Positions 18,776 through 27,790 of a stretch of DNA of 48,458 nucleotides are shown here, piece after piece. Below the pieces are notes generated by a model, which had not been told where the DNA came from, did not search any database, and saw only the letters and a list, made by a program, of their open reading frames with translations. The stretch spans positions 1 to 48,458 of the forward strand of contig DXAH01000029.1 in assembly GCA_019117105.1 (NCBI GenBank), given 5' to 3'. How positions within the stretch are numbered: the stretch's first letter is position 1; each line of letters opens with the position of its first letter. The stretch comes from Duodenibacillus intestinigallinarum. Lineage in GTDB: Bacteria; Pseudomonadota; Gammaproteobacteria; Burkholderiales; Burkholderiaceae_F. A program made the translations under genes and the position numbers.

Positions 18776-19501
18776 TTATTTTTTAGCCGCGCTGTTGGCG
18801 AGATTTTCTTCGATCGCTTCGACTGACATCAGGCCCGTGTAACGGGATCCGTCGGGGAAAATCACGGCCGGAATGGAGTTGATGCCGAGCTTTTGACCGA
18901 GTTCGAGATTGCGGTCAAGCACGGCGCTGTTGCTGCATTGGCCAACCTCGGGCACCTGGCCGCTTGCCATTGAGTCGAGGAAGGTCTTGACGGGGTCGCT
19001 TGCGCAAACGATGCGACGAGCTTCTTCACGCGAACGCAGCACCGGATACATGAAGTTGTAGACGGTGAGGTTGCCGGCCTTGCGCAGGTTCTGCTCAAGC
19101 AGACGGCAATAGGGGCAGTTGGCGTCGGTAAAGACGATGAGCTTGCGCTCGCCCTTGCCGTAGACGACCTTGATGGCGTCCTTAAGCGGCAGTTCCGCCC
19201 ATTTGATGCGGTTGAGCTCTTCAATCCGTTCGGCGGTGAGGTCGCGTTCCGTGGCCGAGTCGAAGATTCGGCCGATGATCAGGTGGCGCGCATCGGCATC
19301 GGAATAGAAGATGCGCTTGTCAATGACCACTTCCCAGAGACCATTGACGGGGGACTTCATTACGGAGTCGGGTGCTTTGCCCGTGGCGGCCTGAACCGCT
19401 TTGCTGATTTTTTCAATCTGAGGGTCGGTCGCGGCGCTCGCGGTAGCGGAGGCCAGAGCGGCAAGGCAGGTGAGGGAACAGACGAGGGTTTTGATCTGCA
19501 T
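18776..19501 (-). CDS. dsbC: Periplasmic disulfide isomerase DsbC
   Basis: A 241-residue periplasmic thioredoxin-fold protein that reshuffles wrong disulfides and is kept reduced by DsbD. It has a signal peptide (MQIKTLVCSLTCLAALASAT, cleavage after ASA), an N-terminal dimerisation domain (to about 85), a linker, and a catalytic domain with CPYC at 129-132. A second cysteine pair lies in RRIVCASDP and VGQCSNSA, and the cis-proline in NSIPAVIFP. The start at 19501 is chosen over 19588 because the signal peptide begins there, although no strong Shine-Dalgarno sequence is seen. The DsbD partner is encoded 4 kb away in this window. Confidence 0.93.
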   Translation of the reverse strand: MQIKTLVCSLTCLAALASATASAATDPQIEKISKAVQAATGKAPDSVMKSPVNGLWEVVIDKRIFYSDADARHLIIGRIFDSATERDLTAERIEELNRIKWAELPLKDAIKVVYGKGERKLIVFTDANCPYCRLLEQNLRKAGNLTVYNFMYPVLRSREEARRIVCASDPVKTFLDSMASGQVPEVGQCSNSAVLDRNLELGQKLGINSIPAVIFPDGSRYTGLMSVEAIEENLANSAAKK

Positions 19502-19653
19502 GATTCGAAAAGTAAGGTTGCGGCGCCGACAGTCGGGACGATTTGGGGCAAATCGAGGCGGCCAGCGGCGGGAATCCAAGTGGTTCAAAGTGTAGCCGAA
19601 AAAGATGACCGCTCGCGCGATACAAATGGTTGCAATTAAGCGCGTGCCGACTG

Positions 19654-19681
19654 AGAAAACTTTGCGTCCGCTAAGTTTTCT
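19654..19681. promoter_or_regulatory. Inverted repeat upstream of the BOF genes, candidate operator
   Basis: A perfect 9-bp inverted repeat, AGAAAACTT (19654-19662) and AAGTTTTCT (19673-19681), spaced by 10 bases, plus a direct repeat CTAAGTT at 19671 and 19680. It lies in the 366-base divergent region between dsbC and the BOF genes and has no U-tract, so it is not a terminator. OmpR-type regulators such as the QseB-like protein encoded downstream are candidates to bind it. Confidence 0.4.
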
Positions 19682-19867
19682 AAGTTCGCCTTCTTTGCGC
19701 CGCCCGACGGGAAAAACGATGAACCGAGAGGCGGGAAATAGTCGGTTGGGGCCAGCTATGGGGTGGCTAATCCGGACTTCCTAAACTGCGTGTTACCAAG
19801 AGGGGAGAAGAAGTTCCCCGACAGACAGAAAGCATTTGAAAACGGTTTTTCTACAAGGAGTAACACC

Positions 19868-20224
19868 ATGCTCAATCTCAAGACCATTGCCGCTGCCACC
19901 GCTCTTGCCTCCGTTATCGCCTTTGCTCCTGCCCAGGCTCAGTTTGTGGGCGGCCCGAGCAACGTGACCACCGTCAAGAACCTGCTCGACAGCGGCAAGG
20001 ACGATCAGCTCGCTACGCTCGAAGGCTACATCGTGCAGCAGGTCAAGCACGAAAAGTACATGTTCCGCGACAGCACCGGCGAAATGCTCGTTGAAATCGA
20101 CGACGAAGTCTTCAAGGGCCAGCGCGTTGATCCGAAGACCAAGGTGCGCATTGACGGCGAACTCGAACGCGACTTCATGGAAAAGGACAAGGTTGACGTC
20201 TACAACCTCACCATCCTGCGCTAA
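19868..20224 (+). CDS. Periplasmic BOF (OB-fold) protein, YgiW/YdeI family, copy 1
   Basis: A 118-residue secreted protein with a signal peptide (MLNLKTIAAATALASVIAFA, cleaved after AQA) and a single BOF domain. The domain opens GPSNVTTVKNLLDSGKDDQLATLEG and ends in the family pattern DGELERDFMEKDKVDVYNL. The family includes YgiW and YdeI, linked to stress tolerance. AAGGAG eight bases before the ATG fixes the start; a longer in-frame reading begins at 19763 and would lose the signal peptide. It is followed after 36 bases by a paralogue. In Escherichia coli ygiW also sits beside qseBC, so the neighbourhood is conserved. Confidence 0.88.
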   Translation: MLNLKTIAAATALASVIAFAPAQAQFVGGPSNVTTVKNLLDSGKDDQLATLEGYIVQQVKHEKYMFRDSTGEMLVEIDDEVFKGQRVDPKTKVRIDGELERDFMEKDKVDVYNLTILR

Positions 20225-20260
20225 TTCGCTAACCGCAGACGCATCACGGAGAACTGGAGA

Positions 20261-20632
20261 ATGTCGAATCTGAAATCCATGACGCTTGCGGCGGCAGCCC
20301 TCGGCATTCTTGCCGCCGCTCCCCTCCAAGCGCAATTTGTCAGTGACAAGTCCCCCGCAGCGGTGACGACCGTTGCCGAATTGCTTAAAAACGGCAAGCA
20401 AGATCAGGAGGCGTCGCTCGAAGGCTTCATCGTTGAGCAGGTCGAACGCAAGAAGTATGTGTTTGCCGATGAGACGGGCCGCATCATTGCGGAGATTCCC
20501 GACAAGGTCTTTCAAGGTCAGCGAGTTGATCCCAAGACCAAGATCCGCATCGAAGGAGAACTGGAGCTTGAATACGCCGAAAAAGAAACGATTGACGTCT
20601 ATCGTCTGACGGTTCTGCCGGCAGCTCCGTAA
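20261..20632 (+). CDS. Periplasmic BOF (OB-fold) protein, YgiW/YdeI family, copy 2
   Basis: A 123-residue paralogue of the preceding gene, with its own signal peptide (to AQA at about residue 25) and a BOF domain. The two mature proteins share FKGQRVDPKTK/FQGQRVDPKTK and the strand order, but differ in many surface residues, so the duplication is not recent. GGAGA lies close upstream of the ATG. A terminator with a double stem follows at 20658, separating the pair from the two-component genes. Confidence 0.86.
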   Translation: MSNLKSMTLAAAALGILAAAPLQAQFVSDKSPAAVTTVAELLKNGKQDQEASLEGFIVEQVERKKYVFADETGRIIAEIPDKVFQGQRVDPKTKIRIEGELELEYAEKETIDVYRLTVLPAAP

Positions 20633-20657
20633 CGAAAGTAACGCAGCACTTTGTTAA

Positions 20658-20709
20658 GCCGCTGGCCGACTTGCCGTAGACTACGGCAGGAAAGGAGCGG
20701 CGTTTTTTT
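20658..20709 (+). terminator. Terminator between the BOF genes and the two-component operon
   Basis: Outer stem GCCGCT (20658-20663) with AGCGGC (20696-20701), inner 7-bp stem TGCCGTA/TACGGCA (20672-20678, 20682-20688), then seven T residues. It should limit read-through into the response regulator gene. Confidence 0.8.
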
Positions 20710-20745
20710 CATCGGCTGCAGAGTCGATTTGCGCGCCGAAAAGTT

Positions 20746-21444
20746 ATGACCGAAAAGATTCTTCTTGTCGAAGACGACCCGATGATCGGAGAGGCGGTCG
20801 TCAATGCTCTGGCCGATGCTGGCAAAGCGGCTGACTGGGCCCGCAGCGGTTGGGAAGCCACAGGGTTTCTCTCGGAAAACAAGTACGATGCCTTGCTGCT
20901 GGACCTGGGCTTGCCCGGCAAGGACGGCATGAGCGTGTTGCGTGAGCTGCGCGCCAAGGATTCCGAAACTCCGGTGGTGATTCTGACGGCCCGGGACGGA
21001 CTGGACGACCGTTTAGCCGGTCTGGACGCGGGGGCTGATGACTACGTGGTCAAGCCTTTTCATATGTCCGAAGTGCTGGCAAGGTTGCGCGCCATCGAAC
21101 GGCGACGCCAGGGTGCGCAGGCCGCAAGCAAGGTGCTCACCAACGGCACGATGACGCTCAATTGCGAAACGAAGACCGTGCGCTTGCATGCGCCCGAGGG
21201 TGACAAGGAAGTGGCGCTCAGTAAGCGCGAATTTGATCTGATGGAGGCGCTCATGACCCGACCGGGCGCCATTTTGTCACGCACCACGCTCGAAGAGCGT
21301 CTCTACGGAGACGGCGACATGCCCGAGAGCAATGCTCTGGAATTCATCATCCACGGCTTGCGCAAAAAGCTCGGTGCAAATGCTATCGGAAACGTCCGTG
21401 GTCTGGGATGGATGGTGCACAAGGGACGCGCGGCAGGACGATAA
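20746..21444 (+). CDS. OmpR-family response regulator (QseB/PmrA-like)
   Basis: A 232-residue DNA-binding response regulator. The receiver domain (1-115) has the acidic pocket EDD at 9-11, the phosphorylated Asp53 in LLLDLGLPGKDG, and the conserved lysine in DYVVKPFH. The C-terminal winged helix (about 135-228) contains LSKREFDLMEALM and a typical recognition-helix region. It is likely paired with the kinase that starts three bases after its stop. Position next to BOF/YgiW genes supports a QseB-like role, but PmrA-like regulators have the same architecture. Confidence 0.87.
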   Translation: MTEKILLVEDDPMIGEAVVNALADAGKAADWARSGWEATGFLSENKYDALLLDLGLPGKDGMSVLRELRAKDSETPVVILTARDGLDDRLAGLDAGADDYVVKPFHMSEVLARLRAIERRRQGAQAASKVLTNGTMTLNCETKTVRLHAPEGDKEVALSKREFDLMEALMTRPGAILSRTTLEERLYGDGDMPESNALEFIIHGLRKKLGANAIGNVRGLGWMVHKGRAAGR

Positions 21445-21447
21445 CTT

Positions 21448-22914
21448 ATGATTTTCAGAAAACATTCGCTTCTAAAGCGAGTGACGCTTTGGTGCGCGGG
21501 CACGCTTGCCGTGTTTTCGCTCATCACGGCGGCCGCGAGTTTTGCCATTGGTTACGAAGAGGCCAAAGACCGTCAGGATGACATCCTCAAGGAAGTGGTG
21601 GGGATGCTTTCGCGCGACATCGTGCAACAGCGTCAGCGCAACAAAATTCAGGAACTCACTCTCGGGGGGTTTTACGGCCCCGGCTCGGACAAAGGTGAGA
21701 CGTTGCCGCAGTACGGTGCGCTCACCATGGATGACGATGTTTTTGAGGATCATTTTCAACTTGACGACGACAGCAAGGACGCCGTGGTGCAGGCCGGTGA
21801 AACGGTTTTGGTGCGCATGCTGCACAAAAAAGGTCGAGCTCTGACCGTTACCTTTCGGCAATCCTATTCAAATGGCGCACATACGGCGGAATTTGCCGGT
21901 GACAAGTATCGTTTTTATTTGAGAACTCTTTCCGATGGCACCCATGTGGCCGCCGCTCAGAGGTTAAGCGAGCGTAACGAAGAGATTCTGGTGAGAGCTC
22001 TTACCGCAGCCGCGCCTATTTTGATACTCACGCCCGTGATGCTGCTGGTTTTGATTTTGGTGCTTTGGCACGGGTTAAAGCCGGTGCAGCGGCTCGTTAA
22101 AGAAATTCAGGAGCGCAAGGCCGATGACTTGAGCTCGCTTTCCTACGAAGGCGTGCCCGAAGAACTCGAGCGCATCATGACAGCCGTCAACGATATGTTC
22201 GCTCGCGTGGAGGAACTTCGAGGGCGCGAGACACGGTTTGTTGCCGATGCGGCCCATGAACTGCGCAGTCCAGTGACGGCTTTGAGTCTGCAGGTCGATC
22301 GTTTGAGCAACATGCCGATGTCCGAACAGGCGCAGCAAACAGTAGCGGATATCCGAGCGGGTATCGCGCGTCTCTCTAACCTCATCAGTCAGCTGCTGAC
22401 GCTCAAGCGCGTGCAGGCCGGACAAGAAAAAGCCGTCGACGGCCCGCAAACGGCGCAGTGTCTCAAGGTGGTGACTTCGGTCGTTGAAGATATTTATTGG
22501 GAGGCCGAAAGTAAGGAGATTGCCGTTGAGGTGGCAGGGTTCGACACCAACGAAGCACAAAGCGCCTGTGCGGCGATGCCCGAAGCTTCGCTTTTCTGTC
22601 TCGTGCGAAATCTCGTGCACAACGCCGTGCACTATGTTCCGCAGGGCGGCAGTGTGACGATTGCTTTTCGTCAGACGGGTGATCGCCTCAGTTTGTGTGT
22701 GGCCGACAACGGCCCTGGGATTTCTGAGGCCGAGCGAGGCCGTGTCTTTGACCCGTTTTACCGCGTTTTGGGGACGCAGCAGACGGGCACCGGTCTGGGG
22801 CTGGCCATTTGCAAGACAATTGCGGATCGCTATGGCTGTACCATTGCGCTTGACTGGACCGATTCTCAGGCACAAAAGGGGTTGAGCGTGACGGTGGATA
22901 TGCCGAAGGCATAA
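21448..22914 (+). CDS. Sensor histidine kinase (QseC-like)
   Basis: A 488-residue membrane kinase. Two membrane segments (about 14-35 and 188-208) flank a periplasmic sensor region of about 150 residues. A linker precedes the HisKA helix with phospho-acceptor His270 in FVADAAHELRSPVTAL. The ATPase domain shows the N box RNLVHNAV, DNGPGIS and GTGLGLAI. It follows the response regulator by three bases. The sensor region carries the acidic stretch MDDDVFEDHFQLDDDS, which could bind cations; this is inference. The gene ends before a bidirectional terminator. Confidence 0.88.
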   Translation: MIFRKHSLLKRVTLWCAGTLAVFSLITAAASFAIGYEEAKDRQDDILKEVVGMLSRDIVQQRQRNKIQELTLGGFYGPGSDKGETLPQYGALTMDDDVFEDHFQLDDDSKDAVVQAGETVLVRMLHKKGRALTVTFRQSYSNGAHTAEFAGDKYRFYLRTLSDGTHVAAAQRLSERNEEILVRALTAAAPILILTPVMLLVLILVLWHGLKPVQRLVKEIQERKADDLSSLSYEGVPEELERIMTAVNDMFARVEELRGRETRFVADAAHELRSPVTALSLQVDRLSNMPMSEQAQQTVADIRAGIARLSNLISQLLTLKRVQAGQEKAVDGPQTAQCLKVVTSVVEDIYWEAESKEIAVEVAGFDTNEAQSACAAMPEASLFCLVRNLVHNAVHYVPQGGSVTIAFRQTGDRLSLCVADNGPGISEAERGRVFDPFYRVLGTQQTGTGLGLAICKTIADRYGCTIALDWTDSQAQKGLSVTVDMPKA

Positions 22915-22915
22915 C

Positions 22916-22946
22916 AAAAAGGCCCTGAAAGCTTCAAGGCCTTTTT
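22916..22946. terminator. Bidirectional terminator between the kinase and SulP genes
   Basis: Arms AAAAAGGCC (22916-22924) and GGCCTTTTT (22938-22946), with an inner TGAA/TTCA pairing, serve both convergent transcripts. Confidence 0.88.
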
Positions 22947-22967
22947 GGAGACGGAACGACAAAACGG

Positions 22968-24704
22968 TCAGACGACGGGTTTGCCGCTCGTTTCCTTGTT
23001 TTCGATCTCGACAAGGAGTTCGCGCGCGCGATGCTGAGCAAACTCGATGTTGGGCACGAAGTTGGCTCCGAGGCTTTGCGCAATGCCGGTACGCTGCAGT
23101 TGGCGCTGCGGGTGGCCGGAAGCGCCCGCGATGATGAGCTCGTGGTTGCGGCGCTTGAGTGCACGCATGAAGACTTGCAGGATGTCCATAGCCGAGTTGT
23201 CAATGTTGAGCAAGTCGGTGCAGTCGAGGATCACGACCTTAGCGGCATCAGGCGACGTGATGCGCTTGGGATCGGTAACGTCTTCGAGCTTGCTGACGGA
23301 ACCGAAGAAGAGAGCGCCGGTGAGCTTCCAGCATTCCACCGTTTCGGGCATGTCGAAGGGCAGCGTTTGACGCGTGACGCGGGTGAGCGTGTTCATGCGG
23401 TAGATAAAGAAAACGCAGGAGACCAACAGACCGACTTCAACGGCGACCGTGAGGTCGAAAATCACCGTCAGGAGGAACGTTGTGATCAGCGTGGCTTTGT
23501 AGCTCATCGTCATCTGGCGCAGGCGGGAGAATTCACGCCAGTTGCCCATATTCCACGCAACAAAGAACAGGATTGCAGCCAGTGCCGCCAGGGGGATGTC
23601 GCCTGCTAAGGGAGCGGCGGCCAGAATCACGACCAAAAGCGTGAGGGCGTGCACGATGCCCGCAACGGGGCTGGCCGCGCCGCTCTTGATGTTGGTGACG
23701 GTTCGCGCAATGGTGCCGGTGGCCGGAATGCCGCCGAAGAAAGGTACGACGAAGTTGGCCACGCCCTGGCCCATCAATTCCTGATTGGGGTCGTGACGGT
23801 CATCGGTCATGGCATCCGCCACGCGGGCGCACAACAGGCTTTCAATGGCGCCCAGAAGAGCGATCGTGATCATCGGACCGATCAGGTGCTTGAAGGCTTC
23901 CCAGGAAAAATCGGGAAGGGTCAGATCGGGAAGCTTCTGCGGAATCCCGCCGAACTTTGTACCGATGGTTTCAACCGGAAGATTGAAGACGGAGACCCCG
24001 ATGGTGGAGGCTACGAGCACGACCACCGTGCCCGGCAGATGCGCCATCCAACGCTTCCACGGAGCGCCGCCCATGACGTAGCCCTTGGGCCAGAACTTGA
24101 CGATGAGAAAACTTACGAGCGCCAGACCGAAAGCGTATGGGTTGAAGGTGTCGATATGCGCGTACAGCGTCTGTATCTGATGGAAGAAGTCCGCGGGCAT
24201 CTTCTCGATCGAAAGCCCCAGAAAGTCCTTGACCTGACTCAGGCCGATCAGCACGGCGATACCGTTGGTAAAGCCGATGACGATGGAAACGGGGATGAAA
24301 CGAATGAAGCTGCCGAGCTTAAAGAGCCCCATTAAAAATAGAATGACGCCCGAGCCGATGGTGGCCAGAAGCAGATTGCCCAGGCCGTAGTTGGCGATGA
24401 TGCCGTAGATGATGACGATGAAGGCGCCGGCGGGGCCGCCGATCTGAACGCGGCAGCCGCCGAGCAAAGAAATCAGAAACCCTGCAATGATGGCCGTGTA
24501 GATACCTGCTTCGGGAGGCACGCCTGAGGCGATACCGAAAGCCATGGCAAGCGGCAGCGCCACCATGCCGACCGTCAAACCGGCGCTGATGTCGCGAGTA
24601 AGCATCCGTGTGTCGTAGTGGCGGAGCGCATCCAACGTGACGGGATGAAAGCGCTGAATGGGCAGACTGCCCAGAAATGCTTTGGCGGAAGAGACGAACG
24701 ACAT
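22968..24704 (-). CDS. SulP-family anion transporter with STAS domain
   Basis: A 578-residue inner-membrane protein of the SulP (SLC26) family, which carries sulfate, bicarbonate, or dicarboxylates. The membrane domain (about 30-430) begins DISAGLTVGMVALPLAMAFG, the SulP signature, and contains GGCRVQIGGPAGAF. A cytoplasmic STAS domain (about 450-560) contains VVILDCTDLLNIDNSAMDIL. Length is normal. Substrate cannot be fixed from motifs. The gene appears to be transcribed alone; a start at 24704 has no strong Shine-Dalgarno sequence. Confidence 0.9.
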   Translation of the reverse strand: MSFVSSAKAFLGSLPIQRFHPVTLDALRHYDTRMLTRDISAGLTVGMVALPLAMAFGIASGVPPEAGIYTAIIAGFLISLLGGCRVQIGGPAGAFIVIIYGIIANYGLGNLLLATIGSGVILFLMGLFKLGSFIRFIPVSIVIGFTNGIAVLIGLSQVKDFLGLSIEKMPADFFHQIQTLYAHIDTFNPYAFGLALVSFLIVKFWPKGYVMGGAPWKRWMAHLPGTVVVLVASTIGVSVFNLPVETIGTKFGGIPQKLPDLTLPDFSWEAFKHLIGPMITIALLGAIESLLCARVADAMTDDRHDPNQELMGQGVANFVVPFFGGIPATGTIARTVTNIKSGAASPVAGIVHALTLLVVILAAAPLAGDIPLAALAAILFFVAWNMGNWREFSRLRQMTMSYKATLITTFLLTVIFDLTVAVEVGLLVSCVFFIYRMNTLTRVTRQTLPFDMPETVECWKLTGALFFGSVSKLEDVTDPKRITSPDAAKVVILDCTDLLNIDNSAMDILQVFMRALKRRNHELIIAGASGHPQRQLQRTGIAQSLGANFVPNIEFAQHRARELLVEIENKETSGKPVV

Positions 24705-24885
24705 GGCAAAAACAAAGGCGTCGGTTCTCGGTCGCAGGCGGTAGGCCGGCTTGTGCCTTGGTCGAACAAGTCAGTCTGCGTCAGTTGGGCCGGGAGGTTT
24801 CAAAAAAGCGGAATTGTAAGCGCGGCGGCGCTGCTCAAATATGCGGATTAACGAGAAGTCTAAAGAGCGTCGTCCCAAAGAACAA

Positions 24886-24920
24886 ACGACCGGAGGAAAA
24901 ATGTGTTTCCGTCCGGTCGT
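24886..24920 (-). terminator. Intrinsic terminator of anmK
   Basis: Stem ACGACCGGA/TCCGGTCGT extended by GGAAA/TTTCC past a one-base bulge, followed on the minus strand by TTTGTTCTTT. It lies 30 bases after the anmK stop. Confidence 0.75.
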
Positions 24921-24950
24921 CGAAGTTTGCTGAGTGAATCGGCTGAGCTA

Positions 24951-26060
24951 TTAGTGCGGGTAGAGCGCGCCGAGCAAACGAGCGCCGGAAGCGTTGGTCA
25001 CTTCGGGCAGATTGCCGGGCTTCTTCTGCAGGAAGGCCCAGGCAAGCCAGGCAAAGGCCATTGCTTCGACGTGCATCGGATCAACGCCCAGAGCCGAAGT
25101 CGAGCGCACGTAGATGGCTTCGCCCGCGCATTCGCGGATGCACTGCGCAAGCGCGCCGTTTAAGGCTCCGCCGCCGCACAAATAGATTTCTTCGGTACGT
25201 CCGGCAAATTTTTTGATTGCATCCGTAATGGTGCGGGCAGTGAGCATCACGAGCGTTGCCTGTACGTCGGCGGGCTCGAGAGTGCCGAATTCTGTGAGCT
25301 GGGATTCAAGCCAGTCGAGATTGAAATGTTCACGGCCGGTGCTCTTGGGGGGCTGACGTTCGAAGTACGGATCCGAGAGGAGCTTGGCAAGAAGTTCCTC
25401 GTGCACGCGGCCCGTTGCGCCCCAGGCGCCATTGGTGTCGTACGGGCGGGCGATGTGCTTGCGGCACCATGCGTCCAGAAGGATGTTGCCCGGACCGCAG
25501 TCAAAGCCGATGATCTTGCCGTAGCCGCGGCGAGGAGGCAGGAACGTGACGTTGGCAATGCCGCCGATGTTGACGACCGAGCGGGCGACTTCGCCCATGA
25601 AGACCTGACGGTGAAAAGCGGGCACAAGCGGAGCGCCCTCACCGCCGGCGGCAATGTCGCGGCTGCGGAAGTCGCTGATGACGTCAAGGCCCGAGAGTTC
25701 GGCGACGAGCGCCGGGTTGTTGAGCTGAAGCGTCCAGCCCTGTTCGGGGCGGTGACGAATCGTCTGCCCGTGAATGCCGACGGCTGCCACATCCTTGCGA
25801 CCGATGTCGGCGACGTCAAGCAGTTCGTTTACGCAATGCACGTAGAACTTGCCGAGCTCCACGGAGGCAACGCCCATGCGATCAATTTCGTTGTCGCCGG
25901 GCTGGCACAGCGCAAGGAGTTTTTCCTTGAGCGGTTTGGGAAATTCAATGTGGTGATGGCCGATCAGACGCGGTCCCACTCCGGAAAAATCGACGGCGAC
26001 GGCGTCTACGCCGTCAAGACTGGTTCCCGACATTAAACCCAGGGTCACTGTCTTGGCCAT
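24951..26060 (-). CDS. anmK: Anhydro-N-acetylmuramic acid kinase
   Basis: Cytosolic kinase that opens and phosphorylates anhydro-MurNAc during peptidoglycan recycling, giving MurNAc-6-phosphate. The 369-residue protein starts with GLMSGTSLDGVDAVAVDF, the family ATP-binding signature. NIGGIANVTFLP, FDCGPGNILLDAW and YLCGGGALNG are further conserved blocks. CGGAGA lies ahead of the ATG. It is downstream of the M23 endopeptidase, separated by 38 bases, in the order often seen in beta-proteobacteria, and the two genes divide cell-wall cleavage and recycling. Confidence 0.96.
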   Translation of the reverse strand: MAKTVTLGLMSGTSLDGVDAVAVDFSGVGPRLIGHHHIEFPKPLKEKLLALCQPGDNEIDRMGVASVELGKFYVHCVNELLDVADIGRKDVAAVGIHGQTIRHRPEQGWTLQLNNPALVAELSGLDVISDFRSRDIAAGGEGAPLVPAFHRQVFMGEVARSVVNIGGIANVTFLPPRRGYGKIIGFDCGPGNILLDAWCRKHIARPYDTNGAWGATGRVHEELLAKLLSDPYFERQPPKSTGREHFNLDWLESQLTEFGTLEPADVQATLVMLTARTITDAIKKFAGRTEEIYLCGGGALNGALAQCIRECAGEAIYVRSTSALGVDPMHVEAMAFAWLAWAFLQKKPGNLPEVTNASGARLLGALYPH

Positions 26061-26098
26061 GGTTGAAAATCTCCGATTTGGTTTGGGGAATGGTAATT

Positions 26099-27529
26099 TT
26101 AGTTCGTTTGAGAAACGGCGTTTTTGCCGCTCAGACTGCTCACCTGCACCTGCTGCAGGCGGGCTAGTTTGGCACGCAGGGGAGCAATGAGCACCTCCAT
26201 CTGCGCAAACTGATAGGGTGTCAGCTTCTTGGTGTCAGGCAGCCGTACGGTCATCGGGTTGATCTGCACATTGCCGAATTTCAATTCGTAGTGCAGATGC
26301 GGACCGGTTGCAAGACCTGTCTGGCCCACGCGGCCGATCACTTCGCCGTACTTGACCTTTGTGCCTTTCTTGACGTGCGGGTCAATGGAGGAAAGGTGCG
26401 CGTAAAGCGTCAGAATGCCCGGGCCGTGCGCGATGCGGATGTAGTTGCCGTAGCCCGTGCCGACGCCCGCAAATTCCACAGTGCCGTCGGCTGCGGCGCG
26501 TACCACGGCGCCCCAGGGGGCGCGGAAGTCCGTGCCCAGATGAGGGCGAAGAACGCCCGTCACGGGGTGGCGGCGCATGGGAGAAAACTCACTCGTTACG
26601 CTTTGAACGTCCAGCGGTACGCGCATGAACGTACGCCGCGAAATATTACCTTCGGCGTCGTAGAAGTTGCCGCCGGCATTGTCGTTGTCAAAGCGAAAGA
26701 GTTCAGTGGTCTTGCCGTCGTGATCAAGCTGCATGGCCAGAAGTCTGCCGTGTCTCACGAAACTGCCTTCGGCAAACTTTGTTTCATAAATCAGGCGGAA
26801 TGCGTCTCCGCGCTGCAGTTGGCTGACGACATCTCGATCGAAGTCAAAGGCCGAATGCATCTGTTCGACGATCTTGGCAGGTACACCCGCGTTGAGGAGA
26901 CTTGTGTCGGGAGAGCCTGACACCACGCCGTTTGCCATGGTGAGTTCGGTGTCGTACTCGTAGGGGGTCGTACGGGCCTGAAAGCCTCGTGCCGTACGTC
27001 GCACTTCTAAAAGAGACCCCTTGCCGGAAATGTCGCTGTCAGTGTACAAACGCAGTTCTTCGAGCTTGCCGTCTTCGCCGGCCACGGCTGTCACAAACTG
27101 GCCCTGCTTGGGATAGACGAGAGCCTGTGTTATGGGATTGCGAATGATGAAGTCGCGCGCCTGCGTGTCCTTGATCTGCAGACGAGCCAGAAGCGAGGTG
27201 AGCGTTTCGGCCTCGCGCACGAAGATTTCGTGCGAAATCGGATCGGTGACGGCTTCGATGGCCGCCATTTGGCCTCTCAGATCAGGAAGGCGAACCGGTT
27301 CGACCGTAAGCGTACGAACGGGGGAAGCCGTGAGCGTTTCGTTCGGAATCGAATAATAAAGGGCGGCCGTTGCGGCGATCGGAAGCACGCAGAACAAACC
27401 CAGCGCGACCAGATAGGTGCGCGTGACACCGCCTCCGCCCACTTGCGACAGACGTCGAGAACGAGCGAGGTCGATGACGCCTTTGCCAAGGCGCCGCAAT
27501 TCTTTACCGACAATAAGCTGAGAGGTCAT
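26099..27529 (-). CDS. M23-family peptidoglycan endopeptidase (MepM-like)
   Basis: A 476-residue membrane-anchored zinc endopeptidase that cuts peptidoglycan cross-links. One membrane segment (about 37-60) leaves the rest in the periplasm. A non-catalytic region (about 95-300) precedes the LytM/M23 domain (about 325-425). The zinc and catalytic residues are intact: His330 and Asp334 in HLGTD, His378 in YAHLSS, and His411/His413 in PHLHYEL. It is divergent from tyrS across 260 bases and upstream of anmK. Because all ligands are present it is probably an active enzyme, not an EnvC-type activator. Confidence 0.9.
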   Translation of the reverse strand: MTSQLIVGKELRRLGKGVIDLARSRRLSQVGGGGVTRTYLVALGLFCVLPIAATAALYYSIPNETLTASPVRTLTVEPVRLPDLRGQMAAIEAVTDPISHEIFVREAETLTSLLARLQIKDTQARDFIIRNPITQALVYPKQGQFVTAVAGEDGKLEELRLYTDSDISGKGSLLEVRRTARGFQARTTPYEYDTELTMANGVVSGSPDTSLLNAGVPAKIVEQMHSAFDFDRDVVSQLQRGDAFRLIYETKFAEGSFVRHGRLLAMQLDHDGKTTELFRFDNDNAGGNFYDAEGNISRRTFMRVPLDVQSVTSEFSPMRRHPVTGVLRPHLGTDFRAPWGAVVRAAADGTVEFAGVGTGYGNYIRIAHGPGILTLYAHLSSIDPHVKKGTKVKYGEVIGRVGQTGLATGPHLHYELKFGNVQINPMTVRLPDTKKLTPYQFAQMEVLIAPLRAKLARLQQVQVSSLSGKNAVSQTN

Positions 27530-27691
27530 TTAGAAGCGATGAAACTGGGCCGAAGGCGCTTTTTGACAACCATTTTTCGAGGTTGCGCCAAACCAAGCTG
27601 GTATTTTAGTTTGGTGACACAGTGCTGTCTCTATGTGAAAAAAGAATTTGCATTTTGGACAAAGCCGTTTCAGACCAGCGTTGCGAGCTGT

Positions 27692-27722
27692 TTGAGCTTG
27701 ATTCTTTGCCGTTCGGTACAAT
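27692..27722 (+). promoter_or_regulatory. Possible tyrS promoter
   Basis: TACAAT at 27717-27722 is a good -10; the best -35, TTGAGC at 27692-27697, is 19 bases away, which is long. Offered only as a candidate. Confidence 0.3.
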
Positions 27723-27790
27723 ATCGCTCCGTTTGTTGCGAATGTGTCGCAGCCGTTGAATGAAAAAGCTTTTTTGGGAATTCCATACCG

